Below are positions 1 through 3,899 of a DNA stretch of 8,542 bases, piece by piece; position 1 is the first letter of the stretch, and each line of letters starts with the position of its first letter. Under the pieces are notes generated by a model that ran no database searches, was not told where the DNA came from, and worked only from the letters and a program-made list of their open reading frames with translations. The translations under genes were made by a program, and so were the position numbers. The DNA is from an uncultured Acetatifactor sp. (lineage in GTDB: Bacteria > Bacillota > Clostridia > Lachnospirales > Lachnospiraceae): NCBI GenBank assembly GCA_910577665.1, contig CAJTOJ010000061.1, positions 1 through 8,542 on the forward strand. The letters are read 5' to 3'.

Positions 1-225
1 ATCTATATCATTATACCATTTTTTTAGGCAGATGGGAAATCTGTCTATTTGGCATACCCCAAATGTGTCTGCGGCTGCCAACATTAGCCTATGGGGAAGC
101 TGGGCATCCTGTTTTTGCCATCTTTCCCGCAGTAAGCCTTATGTTGTTGGTGCTAACTTAATGACATTGCGCCGTGAACAGTAACGGTTTGGCCTGGAAG
201 AAAGAAATTGTGACATGAAAAACGG
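1..225. other. non-coding stretch upstream of the first gene
   Basis: I see no convincing reading frame here on either strand. A short imperfect hairpin lies at 26-46 (AGGCAGAT / ATCTGTCT, five-base loop, one G-U pair). It is preceded rather than followed by a run of seven T, so it is not a good + strand terminator. It could be the tail of a gene outside the window. Positions 171-185 match the end of the repeat family described at 1925-2067. The rest is unassigned. Confidence 0.6.
171..185 (+). repeat. terminal fragment of the dispersed MITE-like repeat
   Basis: The 15-mer GCCGTGAACAGTAAC is identical to the right end of the full element (2053-2067) and includes its whole 10-bp terminal repeat GAACAGTAAC. 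No matching left terminal repeat GTTACTGTTC is visible upstream, and no target duplication can be defined. It is therefore either a decayed remnant or a chance match. A 15-base identity that ends exactly at the element boundary favours a remnant. It lies about 40 bases upstream of the promoter at 226-254. Confidence 0.5.
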
Positions 226-254
226 TTTACGCAATATCCCGGGCATGTTATAAT
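226..254 (+). promoter_or_regulatory. sigma-A type promoter with extended -10
   Basis: The -35 candidate TTTACG (226-231, four of six consensus bases) is separated by 17 bases from a perfect -10 TATAAT (249-254). A TG one base upstream (246-247) makes an extended -10. Transcription would start near 261 and give a leader of about 50 nt before the membrane-protein gene at 314. This is the best promoter in the window. Confidence 0.75.
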
Positions 255-276
255 AAAGACATCATAATTCGGATGT

Positions 277-292
277 CCTGCCGGACGGCAGG
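277..292 (+). promoter_or_regulatory. GC-rich leader hairpin next to the ribosome binding site
   Basis: CCTGCC (277-282) pairs perfectly with GGCAGG (287-292) around a GGAC loop. The hairpin ends five bases before the AGGAGG ribosome binding site at 298-303. No U tract follows, so it is not a terminator. It could tune translation or protect the 5' end of the mRNA. Function is inferred; only the pairing is seen. Confidence 0.5.
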
Positions 293-313
293 CTGCCAGG
301 AGGAAAAGTGGAT

Positions 314-544
314 ATGGAAGAAAAGCACAGATTGAAGATGGTGGCCCCGATTGTCATTACGGTAATCCTTGTATTATATTACATAGGTTTTTTTGCGGGC
401 TGTGTGTTGTTGCCTATACCATTTGGATTGAAGTTGCTTTTCGGCCTGGTTCCGCTGCTGCTCACAGGGGTCTGTGTCTTTGTTCTGGTGGAACGAATCC
501 GGGAGATAAGGAGTGGTGAAGAAGATGATCTTGGTCAATACTGA
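314..544 (+). CDS. small two-helix membrane protein, family not recognised
   Basis: The 76-residue product has a charged start (MEEKHRLK), a hydrophobic segment at about residues 10-32, a second at about 41-59, and a charged C-terminal tail rich in Arg, Glu and Asp. It should be a small inner-membrane protein with both ends on the same side. No catalytic motif or known domain is visible, and there is no cleavable signal peptide. The AGGAGG at 298-303 lies 10 bases from this ATG. A GTG at 308, only 4 bases from the same site, would add two residues and cannot be excluded. The gene overlaps the following YbjQ-family gene by 20 nt, so the two are almost certainly co-transcribed and probably translationally coupled. 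Together they form a two-gene unit between the promoter at 226-254 and the terminator at 928-966. Confidence 0.75.
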   Translation: MEEKHRLKMVAPIVITVILVLYYIGFFAGCVLLPIPFGLKLLFGLVPLLLTGVCVFVLVERIREIRSGEEDDLGQY

Positions 545-836
545 TTACATTTCGGGGAAGAATTTCGAGATGCTTGGCATGGTAAAAGGGAGCACCATCC
601 AGAGCAAGAACCTGGGGCGGGATATTACCCAGAGCTTTAAGACGCTGGTGGGCGGTGAGCTGAAGGCTTACACGGAGATGATGAACGAGGCCAGGGCCCT
701 TGCCACCAAGCGCATGGTGGAGGAAGCAGAGAACCTGGGCGCGGATGCAGTGGTGAATGTCCGCTACAGTTCGGCTTCCGTGATGGCCGGGGCTGCGGAA
801 GTGATTGCCTACGGTACAGCGGTGAAGTTTGTCTGA
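525..836 (+). CDS. YbjQ/UPF0145 family protein (annotated as heavy-metal-binding domain protein)
   Basis: The 103-residue product starts with the family's usual beta-strand opening (MILVNTDYISG, then a MLGMVKGS segment at about residues 16-23). It ends with the conserved block containing EEAENLGADAVVNVRY (about 66-81) and a closing strand (VIAYGTAVKF). The whole chain is one YbjQ domain (Pfam PF01906) of normal length, soluble and cytoplasmic. The family forms ring-like oligomers; metal binding has been suggested from structure but the biological role is unsettled. I chose ATG 525 because family members begin with MI(I/L)V and an AAGGAG site lies at 508-513. GTG starts at 513 and 516 would overlap or crowd that site. 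The start lies inside the preceding membrane-protein gene, which suggests coupling. The stop codon is followed after one base by a decayed repeat copy. Confidence 0.92.
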   Translation: MILVNTDYISGKNFEMLGMVKGSTIQSKNLGRDITQSFKTLVGGELKAYTEMMNEARALATKRMVEEAENLGADAVVNVRYSSASVMAGAAEVIAYGTAVKFV

Positions 837-837
837 T

Positions 838-890
838 CTTACTGTTCGCTGTTTTGCCGCTTACAGCAACGTGATGCACACAAATGAGCA
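838..890 (-). repeat. inverted, decayed copy of the MITE-like repeat
   Basis: Read on the minus strand, this segment aligns base for base, with one single-base gap and a few substitutions, to the right part of the full element (2014-2067). The shared core GTGTGCATCACGTTGCTGT is identical in 19 of 19 bases. The terminal repeat is present as CTTACTGTTC (838-847), differing from GTTACTGTTC only in the outermost base. The left half of the element is missing. A weak candidate for the other end (GAAACAGAATAAG, 898-910) would make a 73-bp internally deleted copy. No target duplication is visible. It begins one base after the YbjQ-family stop codon. Confidence 0.8.
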
Positions 891-927
891 GAATCCTGAA
901 ACAGAATAAGAAATTTTTTATCAAAAA

Positions 928-966
928 ATCCCGGGCCTGCACCAAACGCGAAGCCCGGGATCTTTT
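928..966 (+). terminator. intrinsic terminator after the YbjQ-family gene
   Basis: ATCCCGGGC (928-936) pairs perfectly with GCCCGGGAT (953-961) around a 16-base loop, followed by CTTTT. Six A residues before the stem (923-928) mean it may also work on the minus strand. It closes the two-gene unit 314-836. Confidence 0.85.
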
Positions 967-1023
967 ATATAAGGGGAGGATAAGTATTATTTTATCTTTT
1001 GTAAGATCAAAGGAGGGGGTTCC

Positions 1024-1098
1024 TTGACAATAGATAGTGTGGCCAGGGAAAAAAGTTTTATACAGGAAAATCAAAAAATCCGAAAAAATATTGTTTAA
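1024..1098 (+). CDS. possible 24-residue small ORF
   Basis: A near-perfect ribosome binding site AGGAGGGGG (1011-1019) lies 7 bases (counted from AGGAGG) upstream of TTG 1024. The frame encodes a charged peptide beginning MTIDSVAREK and ends with TAA at 1096-1098. I know no homologue. The short helix ATCTT-TTGT-AAGAT (994-1007) sits just before the binding site. Against it: the start is TTG, the peptide is very short, and no convincing promoter lies between the terminator at 928-966 and this site. The same TTGACA could instead be a -35 box, but no -10 lies at a suitable distance. This is an unproven leader peptide or small protein. Confidence 0.25.
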   Translation: MTIDSVAREKSFIQENQKIRKNIV

Positions 1099-1119
1099 AA
1101 CGTGATTCTGTTATATACT
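1091..1119 (+). promoter_or_regulatory. probable promoter of the SEC-C gene
   Basis: TTGTTT (1091-1096, three of six -35 consensus bases, including TTG) is spaced 17 bases from TATACT (1114-1119, five of six -10 bases) in an AT-rich stretch. The start point would be near 1126, giving a leader of about 160 nt before the SEC-C gene. It overlaps the end of the possible small ORF at 1024-1098. Confidence 0.5.
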
Positions 1120-1131
1120 ATCCCTTGTAAG

Positions 1132-1206
1132 TTGCAGATTTTGGGAAAATGCGGTTTGATCCTGTCATTTTAAGACGGCCAGACGGGTTGTTGCCAGGAT
1201 CTGCAA
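1132..1206 (+). promoter_or_regulatory. leader region with two mutually exclusive helices
   Basis: TTGCAGAT (1132-1139) is the exact complement of ATCTGCAA (1199-1206). GATCCTG (1158-1164) is the exact complement of CAGGATC (1195-1201). The two right arms share ATC (1199-1201), so both full helices cannot form together. This could be a regulatory leader or chance. I recognise no known riboswitch class. No U-tract terminator hairpin follows before the gene at 1288. Confidence 0.3.
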
Positions 1207-1287
1207 AGAAAGTACGGGACGATGCAGAATGCACAGGGATAGCGGTGGGTATTTTGTCTGATTCCCAGGAATAAGGATGGTGTAGAT

Positions 1288-1797
1288 ATGGCATTACTGG
1301 AACAGTGGAGAGAGAAGGCATACAATGAGGATCTTGGCAAGGACCAGCTACAGAAACTCTGGGGAGCGTATTTCCAGGAGGAGAAGGAAATCTATGGGCA
1401 GCTTCTGAAAAACCCGGATGAGGTCGTGAAGGGAACGGTGAAGGAGCTGGCGGAGAAGTACGGTGTTTCCGTCATGACTATGACAGGATTCCTGGACGGT
1501 ATCAATGACAGCCTGAAGGAGCCGAATCCCATTGAGGAGATGGAAGAGGATACGGAAGTGAACTTAGGCTTCGAGAAGGCATTGCTGTACAAGAACATGG
1601 TGGCAGCAGAAGCTGACTGGCTCTACAATCTGGAGGAGTGGAACGACATTTTTGACGAGGCAACCAGGAAGGCCCTCTACAAGGAGCAGAAATCCTCCAC
1701 CACCATTGTAAAGGAAGCGAAAGTATATCCCAACGATCCCTGTCCATGCGGAAGCGGCAAAAAATATAAAAAATGCTGTGGCAGAAAGCAGGCGTAG
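1288..1797 (+). CDS. SEC-C motif protein of unknown function
   Basis: The 169-residue soluble protein ends in a textbook SEC-C motif, PNDPCPCGSGKKYKKCCG (residues 148-165). The Cys ligands are C152, C154, C163 and C164, which bind one zinc ion. In SecA this motif contacts SecB and ribosomes. In small stand-alone proteins like this one it is thought to mediate protein or ribosome contacts, but the role is not established. Residues 1-147 are acidic and largely helical, with a segment (about 47-75) that resembles a helix-turn-helix: KELAEKYGVSVMTMTGFLDG. This could be a DNA- or protein-binding surface, but I would not call it a repressor on this alone. The start is supported by AAGGATGG (1273-1280), seven bases upstream. 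The gene is monocistronic, with its own promoter and a terminator just after the stop. Confidence 0.92.
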   Translation: MALLEQWREKAYNEDLGKDQLQKLWGAYFQEEKEIYGQLLKNPDEVVKGTVKELAEKYGVSVMTMTGFLDGINDSLKEPNPIEEMEEDTEVNLGFEKALLYKNMVAAEADWLYNLEEWNDIFDEATRKALYKEQKSSTTIVKEAKVYPNDPCPCGSGKKYKKCCGRKQA

Positions 1798-1804
1798 AAT
1801 CATG

Positions 1805-1840
1805 AGACGGAGAATTCGTTGCGGCGGGTTCTTCGTTTTT
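1805..1840 (+). terminator. intrinsic terminator of the SEC-C gene
   Basis: CGGAGAAT (1808-1815) pairs with GTTCTTCG (1828-1835), including two G-U pairs, around a 12-base loop. It is followed directly by TTTTT (1836-1840). AGA (1805-1807) can extend the stem into the T run. It starts eight bases after the SEC-C stop codon. The stem is only moderately stable. Confidence 0.6.
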
Positions 1841-1916
1841 GCCTTGGGGATTCTTTATGGATTTTCAAGGGCTGTCTGTTGACAAGAATTCTGATTGGTA
1901 AGCGTGCAGGAGGATG

Positions 1917-1924
1917 TACACATA
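1917..1924. repeat. left target-site duplication TACACATA
   Basis: The octamer TACACATA is repeated exactly at 2068-2075 and directly abuts the left terminal repeat of the 143-bp element. The match does not extend by one more base on either side, which is what an 8-bp staggered-cut insertion would leave. Confidence 0.85.
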
Positions 1925-2067
1925 GTTACTGTTCTGGGGTATCGCCGCGAGGTGTTTTCACGCGCCTTTTGCGTGACAAACCCGAGACTGCGTGCGCCAA
2001 AATGAACGTTCTTTGTTCATTTTGTGTGCATCACGTTGCTGTGAGCGGCGTGGCCGTGAACAGTAAC
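1925..2067. mobile_element. 143-bp MITE-like non-autonomous element
   Basis: The element is bounded by perfect 10-bp terminal inverted repeats, GTTACTGTTC (1925-1934) and GAACAGTAAC (2058-2067). It is flanked by the exact 8-bp direct repeat TACACATA. Inside are two hairpins. TCACGC/GCGTGA (1958-1963, 1971-1976) has a seven-base loop. CAAAATGAAC/GTTCATTTTG (1998-2007, 2015-2024) also has a seven-base loop, and its stem extends about five pairs past a one-base bulge. There is no transposase gene, so it must be moved in trans. IS families that commonly make 8-bp duplications include IS6, IS66, ISL3 and IS256; I cannot assign one. Partial relatives lie at 838-890 and 171-185. It is inserted between the SEC-C terminator and the DUF308 gene, 39 bases from that gene's ATG. 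The intact duplication suggests a fairly recent insertion. Confidence 0.85.
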
Positions 2068-2075
2068 TACACATA
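2068..2075. repeat. right target-site duplication TACACATA
   Basis: This is an exact copy of 1917-1924, directly abutting the right terminal repeat of the 143-bp element. Removing the element plus one copy restores a plausible continuous leader for the DUF308 gene. Confidence 0.85.
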
Positions 2076-2106
2076 TTCCTTTCAGGGCATGCGTGGGGGT
2101 GTAGAG

Positions 2107-2742
2107 ATGAAACGGCTGAAAGAAGTAAAGTGGGAGACTCTTATGACAGGGATCCTGTACATTGGACTGGGGATCGTGTCCCTGGTGATCCCGGTGACCA
2201 TGGTTAAGACAGTGGGGTATATTCTGGGGATTGTGCTGATCCTGGCAGGGGCAGTATCCATGATCTGTTATCTGATCAGGGATGCCAGGCAGAATTATTA
2301 CCACAATGAATTTCTGATCGGGCTGATCGCCATTGCTGCAGGGATCTTTGTGCTGAACAAGGTAGAACTGATCGTATCCCTGATCCCGTTCCTGCTGGGG
2401 CTGATGGTGCTGCTCAGCGGTTGTGCCAAGCTGCAGGATGTGATCGACATGAAGCGTATGGAGTATGGGAACTGGATGGTGGTGCTGATCCTGGCGGTGG
2501 TAAATGTAGTGACGGGAATCCTGCTGGTGTGCAATCCATTTAAATCCGCGGTACTGCTTTTCAGGCTGATCGGGGTGGGCCTGATCTTCAGCGGTATCAC
2601 AGACTGTTGTAATACCATTTATTTCGCAGGAAAGCTGAAGCGTTATCTGGAGAGCCTCCAGGCAGTGGACAGCACTTGTACGGAAATTGTGGAGACAGGT
2701 TCCAGGAAGAGATCAGATCCTGAAGCAGAAGATGACAAATAA
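2107..2742 (+). CDS. DUF308 (HdeD-like) six-helix membrane protein
   Basis: The 211-residue integral membrane protein has six hydrophobic segments at about residues 11-30, 35-56, 68-84, 88-107, 122-141 and 148-168. They are arranged as three helix pairs separated by short polar loops, with a charged cytoplasmic tail (about 174-211). This layout and the Gly-rich helices (ILYIGLGIVSLVIP, LIGVGLIFSGI) fit the DUF308/HdeD family (PF03729). Escherichia coli HdeD is linked to acid resistance, but the function in Firmicutes is unknown. ATG 2107 is chosen because a G-rich GTGGGGGTG segment (2094-2102) precedes it and the sequence then matches a normal family N-terminus. The open frame continues back through the mobile element to 1819, and an in-frame ATG lies at 2002 inside the element, but neither has a ribosome binding site. 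No clear promoter was found; it may have been disrupted or supplied by the insertion. Confidence 0.85.
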   Translation: MKRLKEVKWETLMTGILYIGLGIVSLVIPVTMVKTVGYILGIVLILAGAVSMICYLIRDARQNYYHNEFLIGLIAIAAGIFVLNKVELIVSLIPFLLGLMVLLSGCAKLQDVIDMKRMEYGNWMVVLILAVVNVVTGILLVCNPFKSAVLLFRLIGVGLIFSGITDCCNTIYFAGKLKRYLESLQAVDSTCTEIVETGSRKRSDPEAEDDK

Positions 2743-2761
2743 GCGGATGAAGATGAGTGGC

Positions 2762-2797
2762 GTTACCATTCTCCTTCTGTGAAAGGGGAGTGGTAAC
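2762..2797 (+). other. long stem-loop between the DUF308 and CBS genes
   Basis: GTTACCATTCTCC (2762-2774) pairs over 13 positions with GGGGAGTGGTAAC (2785-2797), with two G-U pairs and a ten-base loop. No T run follows on the + strand and none is suitably placed on the minus strand, so it is not a standard intrinsic terminator. It lies 19 bases after the DUF308 stop and about 16 bases before the ribosome binding site of the CBS gene. It could be an mRNA processing or 3'-end-stabilising structure, a Rho-associated end, or an operator-like dyad. Confidence 0.55.
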
Positions 2798-2826
2798 ACA
2801 CATAAGTGGGAAAGAGGGGCGCAACA

Positions 2827-3267
2827 GTGAATATAGCATCTTTTCTATTGCCCAAGGTGGAAGTATCCTATGCGCGGGATGACATGACCCTGCGCCAGGG
2901 ACTGGAGCGGCTGAAGCGGAGCGGGTTCATGGCCATACCGGTGATTGACAGGGAGGACCGGTATGTAGGTGTGATCAGTGAAGGGGATTTTCTGTGGAAT
3001 ATACTGGATCGGAACCGGAATCTTTCCGACATCACCATGAAGCGTCTGGAATGTATGACGGTCCGGGATATCCTGCAGGGCGGCAAGGTGAAGCCGGTGT
3101 GTATTGACACAGCCATGGAGATGTTGATCGAACAGGCCAAGAACCAGAATTTTGTGCCAGTGATTGACGACAGGAGTGTATTTATTGGAATCGTTACCAG
3201 AAGTGATATTATTAGATATTTTGCAGAAGGATGTAAGAGGAACAGCCAGGACAGGGTTTTGGGATAG
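2827..3267 (+). CDS. two-CBS-domain protein, putative nucleotide sensor
   Basis: The 146-residue soluble protein is made of a tandem CBS pair (Bateman module) and little else. CBS1 spans about residues 7-62, with AIPVIDREDRYVGVISEGDFLW at its core. CBS2 spans about 76-135, with FVPVIDDRSVFIGIVTRSDII. Such modules usually bind adenine nucleotides (AMP, ATP, SAM) or related ligands at the cleft between the domains; the ligand here is unknown. The start is GTG 2827, seven bases after GAGGGG (2814-2819). A GTG at 2806 would lie upstream of that site and is less likely. There is no attached enzyme or transporter domain, so it must act on a partner. The gene lies 62 bases upstream of apt with no terminator between, so it may be co-transcribed with the nucleotide-metabolism genes. 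Confidence 0.88.
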   Translation: MNIASFLLPKVEVSYARDDMTLRQGLERLKRSGFMAIPVIDREDRYVGVISEGDFLWNILDRNRNLSDITMKRLECMTVRDILQGGKVKPVCIDTAMEMLIEQAKNQNFVPVIDDRSVFIGIVTRSDIIRYFAEGCKRNSQDRVLG

Positions 3268-3329
3268 CCGGTTTCAGAGGCTGTGACTCTTAGGAAAGAT
3301 ACATAGTGCAAACGAGGAGGGAGGATATT

Positions 3330-3854
3330 ATGAAGAAATTAGAAGAATATGTGGTGAGCATTCCCGATTTTCCCGAGGAGGGAATCATTTTCCGGGACGT
3401 AACAAGTGTGTTACAGGATGCAGAGGGGTTACAGCTTGCAGTGGATACCATGCAGGAGAAGGTGAAGGATCTGGACTATGATGTGGTGGCTGGGCCGGAG
3501 TCCCGGGGATTTATATTTGGAACACCTATTGCCTATAATAACAGAAAGCCTTTTGTGCTGATCCGAAAAGCGGGTAAGCTGCCCAGGGAGACGGTATCTG
3601 TCTCTTATGACCTGGAGTATGGAAAAGCTACCATTGAGATGCACAAGGACAGCATCAAGCCAGGGCAGAAGGTGTTGATCGTGGATGACCTGATTGCCAC
3701 CGGAGGCACCACCCAGGCCATGATTCAGCTGATCGAAGAGCTGGGAGGCCAGGTGGTGGGAATTGTGGTACTAATGGAGCTGGCCGGGCTGAAAGGACGG
3801 GAGCGCCTGTCAGATTACAGGCTGGAGTCAGCGATCTGCTATCCGGGTAAGTAG
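3330..3854 (+). CDS. apt: adenine phosphoribosyltransferase
   Basis: Apt converts adenine and PRPP to AMP and pyrophosphate (EC 2.4.2.7), the one-step adenine salvage reaction in the cytoplasm. The 174-residue length is typical. The start motif IPDFPEEGIIFRDVT (residues 11-25) is the family hallmark. GPESRGFIFG (55-64) forms part of the adenine site, RKAGKLPRETVSVSYDLEYG (79-98) is the flexible catalytic loop, and VLIVDDLIATGGTT (115-128) is the PRPP-binding loop with the paired Asp residues. All key residues appear intact. ATG 3330 is chosen because AGGAGGGAGG (3315-3324) lies just upstream; GTG 3306 precedes that site. The RSH gene starts 45 bases downstream, the usual apt-rel arrangement in Clostridia, which places purine salvage next to an enzyme that consumes purine nucleotides. 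Confidence 0.97.
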   Translation: MKKLEEYVVSIPDFPEEGIIFRDVTSVLQDAEGLQLAVDTMQEKVKDLDYDVVAGPESRGFIFGTPIAYNNRKPFVLIRKAGKLPRETVSVSYDLEYGKATIEMHKDSIKPGQKVLIVDDLIATGGTTQAMIQLIEELGGQVVGIVVLMELAGLKGRERLSDYRLESAICYPGK

Positions 3855-3899
3855 GGAAAACACTGTCATGGCAACTGGCAGGAGAGCGTGGAGAAATAT

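Noticed and set aside
46..193. Target duplication around the 171-185 repeat fragment (TATTTGGC at 46-53, GGTTTGGC at 186-193)
   Set aside because: Only six of eight bases match and no left terminal repeat follows 53.
1024..1064. TTGACA (1024-1029) with TATACA (1059-1064) as a promoter
   Set aside because: The spacer of 29 bases is far too long.
637..1074. Minus-strand open frame across the YbjQ end and the terminator
   Set aside because: It crosses a terminator and a repeat copy and contains the repeat-derived peptide CVHHVAVSG. It is not a gene.
920..1081. 12-bp direct repeat ATCAAAAAATCC (920-931 and 1070-1081) as a target duplication
   Set aside because: It is low-complexity sequence with no inverted ends inside the copies, so chance is the simpler reading.
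1879..1884. TTGACA as -35 box for the DUF308 gene
   Set aside because: No acceptable -10 hexamer lies 15-19 bases downstream, either in the present sequence or with the element removed.
1819..2106. N-terminal extension of the DUF308 protein through the mobile element
   Set aside because: The extension begins at a TTG inside the SEC-C terminator, encodes repeat sequence, has no ribosome binding site and has no membrane-family similarity. The ATG at 2107 fits the family.
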